From assembly GCF_002210095.1 (NCBI RefSeq), contig NZ_AQQR01000004.1, positions 62,001 through 126,000 on the forward strand: 64,000 nt of DNA, in the 5' to 3' direction. Made by a program: the position numbers and the translations under genes. Positions 8,313 through 16,407 of the stretch are shown in pieces. Below the pieces are notes generated by a model. The model did no database searches and was not told the origin of the DNA. It worked only from the letters and a program-made list of their open reading frames with translations. The number at the start of each line of letters is the position of its first letter. Position 1 is the stretch's first letter. Source of the DNA: Marinibacterium profundimaris (lineage in GTDB: Bacteria; Pseudomonadota; Alphaproteobacteria; Rhodobacterales; Rhodobacteraceae).

Positions 8313-9596
8313 GTGGACTCCGTCCTGATCCTGTCCGCCCTGTTCCTGCTGCTGTTCTGCGGAATACCGGTCGGCCTGTCGCTGACGGCCGTCGGCACCC
8401 TGCTGTTCCTGTTCAAGGGCATCCCGCTGGCCGGTATTCCCGAAGACTTCCTGGGCTCTTTCAACAGCTTCATCCTGCTGGCCGTGCCGATCTTCCTGCT
8501 GACCTCGAACATCCTGCTGCGTGCCGGCGTGGCCAAGGACCTGTTCGACGCCGTGCAACGCTGGGTCGGTTCGATCCGGGGCGGCGTCGCCGTCTCGACC
8601 ATCCTGTCCTGCGGGATCTTCGCGGCGATCTCCGGCTCGTCCGTGGCGGTGGCCGCCATGATCGGCACCGTCGCCATCCCCGAGATGACGCGACGCGGCT
8701 ATGACCAGAGGTTCGTGATGGGCACGCTGGCAGCCGGCGCGACGCTGGGCATCCTGATCCCGCCGTCGATCCCGCTGATCGTCTATGCCTCGGTGACAGA
8801 GCAATCCACCGCGTCGATGTTCCTGGCGGGTGTCGGCCCGGGCCTGCTGCTGATCGCGGCCTTCGTGGCCTATTGCGTGGTGAAGTCCTTCCTTGGCGGC
8901 GCCCCCGTCACCGAGACGGGCGACGAGACGGAGCAGCGGAAATCGCTTCTTCGGGTCTCGCTCAAGGCGTTTCCGACGATGCTGATCGCCATCACGATGA
9001 TCGGCGGCATCTATGCCGGGATCTTCACCCCGACCGAATCCGCCGCCGTGGGCCTGATCATGACGCTGGTCTACGTGTTCACCTTCCGGGACAGCTTCGG
9101 CTTTGCCGAGCTGAGGGGCGCGGTTTTCCAGTCCGGCGCGACAACGGCCAACCTGCTGCTGATCATCGGCGGGGCCAATGTCTTCGGCAAGGCGATCCTG
9201 CTCTACCGGATCCCGTTCGAAATCTCGACCTGGATCACCGACAACATCGCCAGCGCGGGCGTCTTCATCCTTGTCGTCGTGCTACTGCTGGTGGTGCTTG
9301 GGCTCTTCCTCGAAGGGATCGCGATGATCCTGATCGTGCTGCCCGTGCTGCTGCCGGCGCTGGGCGTGCACGGGATCGACCCGGTGTGGTTCGGCATCTT
9401 CTTCGTGCTGATGATCGAACTGGCCCTGATCACGCCACCGGTGGGCATGAACCTCTTCGTGATCCAGTCCGTGGCGAAATCCGACCTGAGCGAGGTGATC
9501 TACGGCGTCATTCCCTACGCGGTGATCATGATGGCCATGGTCGCATTGATCTACGCCTTCCCGATGATCGTTCTCTACATCCCGTTCTTCGGGTGA
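8313..9596 (+). CDS. TRAP transporter large permease (DctM family)
   Basis: A roughly 427-residue, 12-segment membrane protein that carries out sodium-driven solute uptake. Family marks include 'FLLTSNILLRAGVAKDLFDAVQRWVGSIRGGVAVSTILSCGIFAAISGSS' in short recognisable blocks and 'GATLGILIPPSIPLIVYA', plus the C-terminal 'ELALITPPVGMNLFVIQS'. I place the start at the GTG at 8313, not the in-frame ATG at 8286: an AAGAGGAG site lies 7 nt before the GTG, the protein then begins like other DctM proteins, and the overlap with dctQ disappears. Confidence 0.92.
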   Translation: MDSVLILSALFLLLFCGIPVGLSLTAVGTLLFLFKGIPLAGIPEDFLGSFNSFILLAVPIFLLTSNILLRAGVAKDLFDAVQRWVGSIRGGVAVSTILSCGIFAAISGSSVAVAAMIGTVAIPEMTRRGYDQRFVMGTLAAGATLGILIPPSIPLIVYASVTEQSTASMFLAGVGPGLLLIAAFVAYCVVKSFLGGAPVTETGDETEQRKSLLRVSLKAFPTMLIAITMIGGIYAGIFTPTESAAVGLIMTLVYVFTFRDSFGFAELRGAVFQSGATTANLLLIIGGANVFGKAILLYRIPFEISTWITDNIASAGVFILVVVLLLVVLGLFLEGIAMILIVLPVLLPALGVHGIDPVWFGIFFVLMIELALITPPVGMNLFVIQSVAKSDLSEVIYGVIPYAVIMMAMVALIYAFPMIVLYIPFFG

Positions 9597-9641
9597 CCGC
9601 GCGTCGGCCGGGCGCCCGTCCGGCCGACGCTCCTTATTGCC

Positions 9642-10661
9642 TCAGCCACTTGATCCGCGAAGGATCAGGCGACCGCGCAACGACACCGCCTCGTCGGGCA
9701 TGTCGTGATTGGCCACGCGGGCCTCGACCATCTCGAAGGCCCGCTTGAGCATCAGCGTCAACGGTTGCTCGATCGTCGTCAGGCCATAGATCTCGCGGCC
9801 CGTCTCCGGCAGCCCGTCGAAGCCCACGACCGCCGTATCCTCCGGCACGCGCAGCCCCTTCAGCCGCAGCCCGTCCATGACCCCCATCGCCATGATGTCA
9901 CTGAGCGCGAACAGCGCGTCGGGTCGCGTGTCGTCCGGCAATGCGGCGATCTCCGCAGCCGCGGCAAACCCCCCGTCATAGCTGGATTGCCCATCCACCC
10001 GCAGAGCCACGTCCAGGCCTGCGGCATTGATTTCGGCAACGAAGCCTTCCTCGCGATCCTTGGAGGTCGAACTGAAGTTGGTCGTCCGGATGATGCCGAA
10101 CCGGCGGCGCCCTTTGGACAGCAGAAGACGCGCCAGTTCCGCCCCGCCGGCGCGGTTGTCACAGGTCACGGCGCATCCCTGCGAATAGGCGACCCGGTTC
10201 ACCATCACCAGAGGCACCCGGTTCGCCGCGCAGATCTTGTCCGCCTGGGACGACATCACCGCCGAGGAAATGATGCAGCCGTTCACCTGGTAGTTCAGAA
10301 GCGCCTGGGCCGTCCGTTCCTCGATCGGGCCTTCGCCGGCGTGGATGATCAGCAGCCGGAACCCAAGCTCCTCGGCCAGCGCCGTCGCCGCGTACATGAG
10401 CTGCGTGTAGAACGGGTTGGTAACCGGCCCCAGAACCAGGCCATAAAGCCCGTTGCGCCCCGACGACAATGTGCGCGCCAGGATGTTGGGCGTATAGCCG
10501 AGTTCACGCGCCAGGCCGAGGATGCGGTCGCGCGTCTTCTTGGAGATACGCGTGTCTCCCCTCAGCGCCCGCGTCACGGTGGACGGAGCGACCCCCGCGC
10601 GCTGGGACAAGGTGACCACGGTGGGCCGGCGCGGCTTCGGCTGATCGGGTTCGTCAGTCAT
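9642..10661 (-). CDS. LacI family transcriptional regulator
   Basis: A 339-residue repressor-type protein. The N-terminal helix-turn-helix reads 'VTLSQRAGVAPSTVTRALRGDTRIS', followed by a hinge with 'NILARTLSSGRNG' and a periplasmic-binding-protein-like effector domain ('YGLVLGPVTNPFYTQLMYAA'). It sits between the TRAP operon and the oxidative operon, facing the latter divergently. Both flanking operons carry a near-identical 18-bp LacI-type operator downstream of their promoters, so it very probably represses both until the substrate or an intermediate binds. Confidence 0.93.
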   Translation of the reverse strand: MTDEPDQPKPRRPTVVTLSQRAGVAPSTVTRALRGDTRISKKTRDRILGLARELGYTPNILARTLSSGRNGLYGLVLGPVTNPFYTQLMYAATALAEELGFRLLIIHAGEGPIEERTAQALLNYQVNGCIISSAVMSSQADKICAANRVPLVMVNRVAYSQGCAVTCDNRAGGAELARLLLSKGRRRFGIIRTTNFSSTSKDREEGFVAEINAAGLDVALRVDGQSSYDGGFAAAAEIAALPDDTRPDALFALSDIMAMGVMDGLRLKGLRVPEDTAVVGFDGLPETGREIYGLTTIEQPLTLMLKRAFEMVEARVANHDMPDEAVSLRGRLILRGSSG

Positions 10662-10702
10662 CCGCTCCCCTCCCCTTGCGATTCGCAGCGGTCCGCCGCG
10701 CG

Positions 10703-10715
10703 TGAAAACGTTTCA
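10703..10715. promoter_or_regulatory. Possible second LacI-type site near the regulator's own start
   Basis: TGAAAACGTTTCA contains the perfect 8-bp palindrome AAACGTTT with the central CG seen in LacI-family operators. It lies 42 bp upstream of the regulator start. The arms differ from the TGCGCA arms of the two strong operators, so it may be an autoregulatory weak site or chance. Confidence 0.35.
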
Positions 10716-10795
10716 TGCCCTTCATCCCCAGGTCTCCTGCATCAGCCCTGCCGGGCCGATCAACCGCCATTTTGAACGACAGGCCGATCCGACGC

Positions 10796-10851
10796 TTGAC
10801 ATTCATACACGCCGGCGCTTCATTGACCATCATTGCGCACACGTTTGCGCA
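10796..10851 (+). promoter_or_regulatory. Promoter and LacI-type operator of the oxidative operon
   Basis: A -35 TTGACA (10796-10801) and a weak -10 TTCATT (10819-10824), spaced 17 bp, are followed 9 bp later by TGCGCACACGTTTGCGCA (10834-10851), an 18-bp inverted repeat matching 8 of 9 positions per half. The site differs from the one at 6537-6554 only in the centre. Its placement just after the expected start point fits repression by the adjacent LacI protein. Confidence 0.75.
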
Positions 10852-10907
10852 CTACTTCGAACCGCTCCCGAGACGTTCGGGCAAGCATGAAATGGGAGGC
10901 GTGAAAC

Positions 10908-12254
10908 ATGACTGCGCGCAAGCGACAGATCAAAATGGTGGGCTTTCTCCAGGCTCAGAACTGTTCCATCGCGCCGGGGTCCTGGCGGCACCCGGCCGGG
11001 GCCACGGACTTCCTGGGGCCGGAGTATTTCCAGCGCATCGGCCGCATCCTCGAAGACGGCAAGTTCCACCTCGCGTTCTTCGACGACCGGCTCGCCATGC
11101 CGGACATCTACCAGGACGACCACAAGGAAGCCGTCGCCAACGGCGTGCGCGTGGTCAAGATGGACCCGGTGTCGATCATCACCGCGATCGGCATGGCGAC
11201 CAGCAGGATCGGTCTGGGGATCACCTATTCCACGACCTATTACGAGCCCTTCCACGTCGCCCGGCTCTTCGCCACGCTCGACCTGATGACCAAGGGCCGC
11301 GCCGCCTGGAACGTCGTCACCTCGCTGAACGATTCCGAGGCCGCGAATTTCGGCCGCGACGGTCATCTGCCGCATGCCCAGCGATACGACCGGGCGGATG
11401 AATTCCTCGAAGTCGTGACCGGGCTGTGGAACAGCTGGGAAGACGACGCCATCACCCTCGACAAGACCACCGGCGACTTTGCCGACCCCGAAAAGGTCCA
11501 CAAGCTCGACCACAGGGGCACGTACTTCAACGTCAAGGGTCCGCTGCCGGTGCCGCGTTCGCCCCAGGGACAGCCGGTACTGATCCAGGCCGGCCAAAGC
11601 GGCCGGGGCCGCCAATTCGCGGGACGCTGGGGCAACCTGATCTTCGTCGTCTACCCGACCAAGGAAATCGGCCTCAAGCAATACGCCGCGGTCAAGGACG
11701 AGGTGAAGGCCTCCGGCCGCAACCCCGATGAGGTGGCAATCTGCCCGGCCTGCTATGTCTGCGTCGGCGAAACCGAGGACATCGCGAAGGAAAAGCGCGA
11801 TTACATCATGAACCTGGCCAAGCCCATCGACGCGCTTGTCCTGCTGTCCGAGGCGCTGAACTTCGACTTCGGCAGCAAGTCTCTCGACGATGAATTCACC
11901 GACGAGGAGCTGGAGAAGATCTCGTGGACCGGGTTCCGCGAACGGGTCGTGGCGCTCTCGGGCAAGGACCGTCCGACGGTGGGCGATTTCGTCGAATATT
12001 CCAAGCGCGGCACGATCGGCGAATTCCCCATCTTCTGCGGCACGCCGACCCAGGTCGCCGACCAGATGGAAGATTGGTTCACATCGGGCGCCTGCGACGG
12101 CTTTGTACTGGCGGCCACCCATACGCCCGGCGCCTTCGAGGATTTCACGCGTTTCGTGGTGCCCGAACTCCAGCGGCGCGGTCTCTACCAGGAAGATTAC
12201 GCGGGGACGACCCTGCGCGAGAACCTCGGCCTGCCCGCCCTGACCAACCCCTGA
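10908..12254 (+). CDS. LLM class flavin-dependent oxidoreductase (NtaA/SnaA/DszA family)
   Basis: A 448-residue two-component flavin monooxygenase of the bacterial luciferase superfamily. The NtaA/DszA branch is recognised from the N-terminal 'MVGFLQAQNCSIAPGSWRHP', 'FDDRLAMPDIY', 'NVVTSLNDSEAANFG' and 'HRGTYFNVKGPLPVPRSPQG'. Such enzymes use FMNH2 and oxygen to cleave C-N, C-S or ring bonds and need a separate flavin reductase, which is not encoded nearby. First gene of the five-gene operon. The substrate is unknown. A good GGGAGG precedes the start. The RibH2 gene at the end of the operon may supply extra flavin. Confidence 0.9.
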   Translation: MTARKRQIKMVGFLQAQNCSIAPGSWRHPAGATDFLGPEYFQRIGRILEDGKFHLAFFDDRLAMPDIYQDDHKEAVANGVRVVKMDPVSIITAIGMATSRIGLGITYSTTYYEPFHVARLFATLDLMTKGRAAWNVVTSLNDSEAANFGRDGHLPHAQRYDRADEFLEVVTGLWNSWEDDAITLDKTTGDFADPEKVHKLDHRGTYFNVKGPLPVPRSPQGQPVLIQAGQSGRGRQFAGRWGNLIFVVYPTKEIGLKQYAAVKDEVKASGRNPDEVAICPACYVCVGETEDIAKEKRDYIMNLAKPIDALVLLSEALNFDFGSKSLDDEFTDEELEKISWTGFRERVVALSGKDRPTVGDFVEYSKRGTIGEFPIFCGTPTQVADQMEDWFTSGACDGFVLAATHTPGAFEDFTRFVVPELQRRGLYQEDYAGTTLRENLGLPALTNP

Positions 12255-12313
12255 CACCGGCCCGGCGCATCGGGTTCGACCATTGTCCGGCCCGGCCGGA
12301 AGAGGAGGACATC

Positions 12314-13678
12314 TTGCAAGAATATCGCATGCTCTCGACCAGCGGCATCCTCGGCTACGGCTATGCCGAGGAATCGCTGAAGATCGGGATGAGCTGGGAT
12401 CCCCACGTCATCGGCTGCGACGGCGGCAGCACCGATCCCGGGCCCTATTACCTTGGCGCCGGCAAATCCTTCTGCTCGCGCCTGTCGGTCAAGCGGGACC
12501 TGCGGCTGATGCTTCAGGCCGCGACGGCGGCGGGCATCCCATGCATCGTCGGCACGGCCGGCGGCGCCGGCGGCGAGCCGCATCTGCAGGATACCGCCGC
12601 CCTGGTGCGCGAGATCGCGAAGGAAGACAACCTGTCCTTCAAGATGGCGCTGATCCATTCCGAACAGGGCGCGGACGACCTGATCAGCTGGATCGACGCC
12701 GGGCTGACCAAGCCGCTGGTCAAGATGGCGCCTCTGGACGCCGACACCGCGCGCCGGGCCGAACGGGTCGTGGGCATGATGGGGCCCGAGCCCATCGCAA
12801 AGGCGCTTGACGGCGGTGCCCAGGTGATCCTGACCGGCCGCAGCAGCGACCCCGCGCAATGGGCCGCGCCCGCCATCCGGGCCGGCATGGCCCCTGCCCC
12901 GTCCTGGTATGCCGGAAAGATGCTGGAATGCGGGGCCGAACCCTCGGTCCCCAAGGAGCCCGATTGCATCTTCCTTCGCGTCTTCGACGATCACGTGATC
13001 TGCGAGCCGCCCAACCCGATCCGCCGCTCGACCCCCCTGGCCGTGTCGAACTTTGCCCTGCACGAGAATTCGAGCCCGATCCACCACGTGGAGCCCGGCG
13101 GCCTTCTGGATACCAGCGCCTGCACCTTCACCGCCGTGTCCGACCGCGCCGTCAAGATCGACGGCATGACCTGGACTCCGGCGGACCAGTACACGATCAA
13201 GCTGGAAGGCGTGGAAAAGGCCGGATACCGCACGATCACCATCTGCGGCACCCGCGATCCGGTCCTGATCTCCCAGATCGATAGCTACCTCGAAACCCAT
13301 CGCGAAAAGGTGGCGATGAAGGCGGAATCCTTCGGCGTCCCCCGCGACGATTACCGCCTGATCGTGCGCACCTACGGGCGCAACGGCGTCATGGGTCCGT
13401 GGGAACCCGTCAAGGAGACCGCCGCGCACGAACTGGGCTTCGTCATCGAGGTCGTGGGCAAGACCCAGGACATCGCCGACGCGGTGCTGGCCATGGCGCG
13501 GACCTCGATGCTGCACGCGGATTTCGCCGGCCGGCTCTGCAAGGAAGGCAACATGGCCTTCCCGTTCAGCCCCTCCGACATCCCCATGGGGCCGATGTAC
13601 CGGTTCAGCGTGTTCCACACCGTCGCGGTCACGGATCCCTGCGCGATGTTCCCGATCGAATATGAAAAGGTAGGCTGA
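12314..13678 (+). CDS. AtuA-like (DUF1446) acyclic terpene utilization family protein
   Basis: A roughly 454-residue protein of the AtuA/DUF1446 family. The typical start 'TSGILGYGYAEESL', then 'IGCDGGSTDPGPYYLGAG', 'CIVGTAGGAGGEPHL' and 'ILTGRSSDPAQWAAPAIRAG' are visible. AtuA is needed for citronellol/geraniol use in Pseudomonas, but its reaction is not established; homologues occur in many acid and amide catabolic clusters. I choose the TTG at 12314 because AGGAGG ends 5 nt before it; an ATG at 12329 is the alternative. The frame is open further upstream only as a shadow of the LLM gene. A DUF4387 gene follows, the usual pairing. Confidence 0.85.
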   Translation: MQEYRMLSTSGILGYGYAEESLKIGMSWDPHVIGCDGGSTDPGPYYLGAGKSFCSRLSVKRDLRLMLQAATAAGIPCIVGTAGGAGGEPHLQDTAALVREIAKEDNLSFKMALIHSEQGADDLISWIDAGLTKPLVKMAPLDADTARRAERVVGMMGPEPIAKALDGGAQVILTGRSSDPAQWAAPAIRAGMAPAPSWYAGKMLECGAEPSVPKEPDCIFLRVFDDHVICEPPNPIRRSTPLAVSNFALHENSSPIHHVEPGGLLDTSACTFTAVSDRAVKIDGMTWTPADQYTIKLEGVEKAGYRTITICGTRDPVLISQIDSYLETHREKVAMKAESFGVPRDDYRLIVRTYGRNGVMGPWEPVKETAAHELGFVIEVVGKTQDIADAVLAMARTSMLHADFAGRLCKEGNMAFPFSPSDIPMGPMYRFSVFHTVAVTDPCAMFPIEYEKVG

Positions 13679-13681
13679 GAC

Positions 13682-13993
13682 ATGGCACGCATCAAAGACA
13701 TCGCCCAGATCTGCAAGAGCAAGAATGCCGGTCCCTTCAACGTCACCGTCGACGTGCTGTTCGAGGATCACGAGGTCTATCGCGCGGTCAAGGCGACCGG
13801 CGTCCTGACCCCGGCGCTGTTCTCGACGCTCTACGGCGTGGACGAGGCGGATATCCTCTTCACCCCCTACGACGCGGCGGCGGCCTTCAAGGTCACCTTT
13901 CCCCGCGCCGTGCCCGCCGGGGATTTCGGCGACACCGATGTCTACGGCTGCCAGCAGCACGCGCCGCTGCTGGACGTCGACATCCCGCTCTGA
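13682..13993 (+). CDS. DUF4387 domain protein, partner of the AtuA-like protein
   Basis: A 103-residue protein beginning 'MARIKDIAQICKSKNAGPFN', with 'VDVLFEDHEVYRAVKATGVLTPALFSTLYGV' in the middle. DUF4387 genes are nearly always found next to AtuA-like genes, and sometimes fused to them, suggesting a two-subunit enzyme of unknown reaction. It starts 3 nt after the AtuA stop. No signal peptide or membrane segment. Confidence 0.85.
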   Translation: MARIKDIAQICKSKNAGPFNVTVDVLFEDHEVYRAVKATGVLTPALFSTLYGVDEADILFTPYDAAAAFKVTFPRAVPAGDFGDTDVYGCQQHAPLLDVDIPL

Positions 13994-14149
13994 ACCGGCA
14001 GGCCAGACAAAGACAAGCCCATGGCCATACCCGCCGATCTCTCGGCGCGGCGGGTATGCCCGGGTCGTCCGGACCGTCACGGGCGCACAGGCCGCCGGCG
14101 GATGCCGCGCCGGCCGCGCAAAGACCAAACCGTTCAAAAGGAGCCCGCC

Positions 14150-15094
14150 ATGGAGAATTCCGGCGACAGGCCTATCGCAATCATCGGCGCCGGACTGGTC
14201 GGCATGGGCTGGGCCATCGTCTTTGCCCGCGCCGGCCGCAAGGTGCAGGTCCACGACGCCAGCGCCGACCTGCTGGCCGACCTGCCCGACCGGCTGGAGA
14301 CCGCGCTCGCCGATCTCGCCGACCATGGCCTGATCGGGGATCCCGCCCCGATCGCCGCGCGCATCACCATTGCCGGCTCGCTGGCAGAGGCGCTGCGCGG
14401 CGCGGTCTACGTGCAGGAATCCATCCTCGAACGGGTCGATGTGAAACGGGCGCTTTATGCCGAAATGGCGCCACTTCTCGCGCCCGACGCGCATGTTGGC
14501 TCGTCCTCCTCCGGCATTCCCTCGTCGGAATTCACCGCCGGGCTGTCCATTGCCCCGCGCTGCCTTGTCGCCCATCCGGTGAACCCGCCCTACCTGCTTT
14601 CGGTGGTAGAGCTGGTGCCCGCCGAATGGACCCTGCCCGAGGCAGTCGACAGCGTTCATGCCCTGATGCAGGCGGTCGGTCAGCACCCGATCCGCATCGC
14701 GCGCGAGCTGCGCGGCTTCGTGCTCAACCGCCTGCAGGGCGTGCTCCCGCGCGAAGCATGGGCGCTCTACGAGGAAGGCTATTGCAGCCTCGACGACATC
14801 GACGCGACGATCTCGAAGGGCCTGGGCCCCAGGTGGGCCTTCATGGGCCCCTTCGAAACCATCGATCTCAACGCGCCCGGCGGCATTGCCGATTATGCCC
14901 ATCGCCTGGGCGCGCTCTACCGCGATATCGCCGCCGAACGCAGCGAACATGCCCCGTGGAGCGCCGATCTGATCGCCCGTGCCGATGCCGAACGGCGCGC
15001 CAGCCTTCCGCTCGACAAGCTCGCCGACCGCTGCGTCTGGCGCGACCAGCGCCTGATGGCCTTCGCCGCACACAAGAAAACGCAACCGGAGTGA
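14150..15094 (+). CDS. 3-hydroxyacyl-CoA dehydrogenase family protein
   Basis: A 314-residue NAD-dependent dehydrogenase. The Rossmann loop 'IAIIGAGLVGMGWAIVFARAG' lies at residues 8-28, the catalytic region is 'HPVNPPYLLSVVELVP', and 'FVLNRLQGVLPREAWALYEEG' matches the C-terminal helical domain. The short single-domain form and the 'NPPY' motif resemble the branch that includes L-carnitine and L-gulonate dehydrogenases (lambda-crystallin type) as well as 3-hydroxybutyryl-CoA dehydrogenase. Start at 14150 is supported by AAAGGAG 6 nt upstream; the earlier in-frame start at 14021 has no such site. The 156-bp gap to DUF4387 is otherwise empty. Confidence 0.88.
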   Translation: MENSGDRPIAIIGAGLVGMGWAIVFARAGRKVQVHDASADLLADLPDRLETALADLADHGLIGDPAPIAARITIAGSLAEALRGAVYVQESILERVDVKRALYAEMAPLLAPDAHVGSSSSGIPSSEFTAGLSIAPRCLVAHPVNPPYLLSVVELVPAEWTLPEAVDSVHALMQAVGQHPIRIARELRGFVLNRLQGVLPREAWALYEEGYCSLDDIDATISKGLGPRWAFMGPFETIDLNAPGGIADYAHRLGALYRDIAAERSEHAPWSADLIARADAERRASLPLDKLADRCVWRDQRLMAFAAHKKTQPE

Positions 15095-15111
15095 CACTTC
15101 AGGAGCTTCAG

Positions 15112-15585
15112 ATGACTGCACCCCTATGCTTCGCCTTCATCAAGGCCAACTGGCACAGCGAAATCGTGACGCGGGCGCTGACCGGCTTTCAGGACCGCCT
15201 GGCCCGGCATCCCGGCCCCGTCACGGTCGAGGTCTTCGACGTGCCCGGCGCCTTCGAACTGCCTCTCGCCGCGCAGCGCCTGGCCCGCAGCCACCGGTTC
15301 GACGCCATCGCGGCCGCCGCCCTGGTCGTCGACGGCGGCATCTACAGGCATGATTTCGTTGCCCAAAGCGTCGTGTCCGGCCTTATGCAGGCGCAGTTGG
15401 AGACCGATGTTCCGATCCTCTCCATCTCGCTCACGCCGCATCATTTCCAGCCGACCGACGACCATGTCGCCTTCTTCTCCGATCATTTCCTGACGAAGGG
15501 ACGCGAGGCCGCCGAGGCCGCGCTCGCCGTTGCAGCCCCAGGCTATGCCGCACACGCTCTGGCCCCGGCACGGGCCACCGGCTGA
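15112..15585 (+). CDS. ribH2: RibH2-type 6,7-dimethyl-8-ribityllumazine synthase
   Basis: A 157-residue lumazine synthase, the penultimate riboflavin enzyme. It matches the rhizobial/Brucella RibH2 branch: 'FAFIKANWHSEIVTRAL', 'EVFDVPGAFELPLAAQRLA', 'VVDGGIYRHDFVAQSVVSGLM' and 'TDVPILSISLTPHHF'. The catalytic His is the one in 'YRHDF'. AGGAG lies 6 nt before the ATG, only 17 nt after the previous stop, so it belongs to the catabolic operon and not to a riboflavin operon. The likely role is boosting flavin supply to the LLM monooxygenase; a divergent activity cannot be excluded. Confidence 0.88.
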   Translation: MTAPLCFAFIKANWHSEIVTRALTGFQDRLARHPGPVTVEVFDVPGAFELPLAAQRLARSHRFDAIAAAALVVDGGIYRHDFVAQSVVSGLMQAQLETDVPILSISLTPHHFQPTDDHVAFFSDHFLTKGREAAEAALAVAAPGYAAHALAPARATG

Positions 15586-15602
15586 GCCCGCACTTAAGCG
15601 AA

Positions 15603-15646
15603 GCAGGCTGACCAGCCTGCCAGACGGCCCCGAAGCCTGCCGGGGC
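15603..15646 (+). terminator. Twin hairpins after the catabolic operon
   Basis: GCAGGCT...AGCCTGC (15603-15620) is followed by GCCCCG...CGGGGC (15627-15646). They lie in the convergent gap between ribH2 and dut. No U-run follows, so they may slow or end transcription only with Rho help. A further 12-bp palindrome, GCTCAGCTGAGC, is at 15655-15666. Confidence 0.4.
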
Positions 15647-15742
15647 ACACATTTGGCTCAGCTGAGCGACAGCCCGAGACCTCTGTAGCGACTTTCCCCC
15701 GGACCGCCCGACAAGGACCCGCCCCAAATGACCTTCAGACGA

Positions 15743-16192
15743 TCAATTCCGTCCCGTCGACCCGAACCCACCTGACCCGCGCTCGGTGCCAGAGAGCTCC
15801 TCCACGACCACGGTGGGATATCGCCGGACCTCGGCGATCACGGCCTGGGCAATCCGGTCCCCGTGACGGATCGTGTAGGGGTCTCGCCCAAGGTAATAGA
15901 GCCCCACCATCACGCAGCCCCGGAAATCCTCGTCAACCGTTCCCGGACTGTTCGGAATGATGAACCCGGTCTTGAGGGCAAGGCCGGACCGGGGCCGCAC
16001 CTGCATCTCGGTGCCCGGCGGCAGTTCGACGCAAAAGCCGGTCGAAATGATCTCCAGATCTCCGTGCTCGAAGGTAACCGGGCCGTCCGGCAGAAAGGCC
16101 CGAAGATCCATCCCCGCCGCACCATCCGTGGCATAGGCCGGCACAGGCAGATCCCGGTTGCCTTCGACGCGCTTGAACTTGATCTCGGTCAT
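15743..16192 (-). CDS. dut: dUTP diphosphatase
   Basis: A 149-residue trimeric dUTPase that hydrolyses dUTP to dUMP, keeping uracil out of DNA. All five motifs are visible: 'AAGMDLRA' (1), 'VRPRSGLALK' (2), 'NSPGTVDEDFRG' (3), 'GDRIAQAVI' (4) and the flexible glycine-rich tail 'RGSGGFGSTGRN' (5). Length is standard. It lies downstream of coaBC on the same strand, the usual arrangement in proteobacteria. Confidence 0.97.
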   Translation of the reverse strand: MTEIKFKRVEGNRDLPVPAYATDGAAGMDLRAFLPDGPVTFEHGDLEIISTGFCVELPPGTEMQVRPRSGLALKTGFIIPNSPGTVDEDFRGCVMVGLYYLGRDPYTIRHGDRIAQAVIAEVRRYPTVVVEELSGTERGSGGFGSTGRN

Positions 16193-16407
16193 CCGCCTTT
16201 TTCCCTTTGGTCATCATGGCATCCGCCGCCGCGCCGGCATCCCGGCTTCATGCGGCACAAGCACCCGTACCGCCCCCAGGTGCCATCCCGCGTCTGCACC
16301 TTTGCCGACATAGCCCGGCGCGACGCCTCAGCCCGAACACAGCCCGGACCCGCGTGCCGTCCCCCTGCTTCTTCTTGGCCAAATACTCCAAAGCACCGCC
16401 GCCACCC
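16193..16407. repeat. dut-coaBC gap with one copy of the CTTCTTCTTGG motif
   Basis: This 215-bp spacer holds the dispersed motif at 16368-16389 on the plus strand (CTTCTTCTTGG, CC, AAATACTCC), about 20 bp downstream of the coaBC stop codon and reading toward it. Otherwise it is GC-rich without an obvious gene. Confidence 0.6.

Noticed and set aside
12197-15121. A 974-codon open frame on the minus strand
   Set aside because: Antisense shadow of the AtuA, DUF4387 and dehydrogenase genes, which all have clear motifs and ribosome sites on the plus strand.
15655-15666. GCTCAGCTGAGC palindrome as an attachment or recombination site at the right edge of the catabolic module
   Set aside because: No second copy at the left edge and no recombinase gene in the window.
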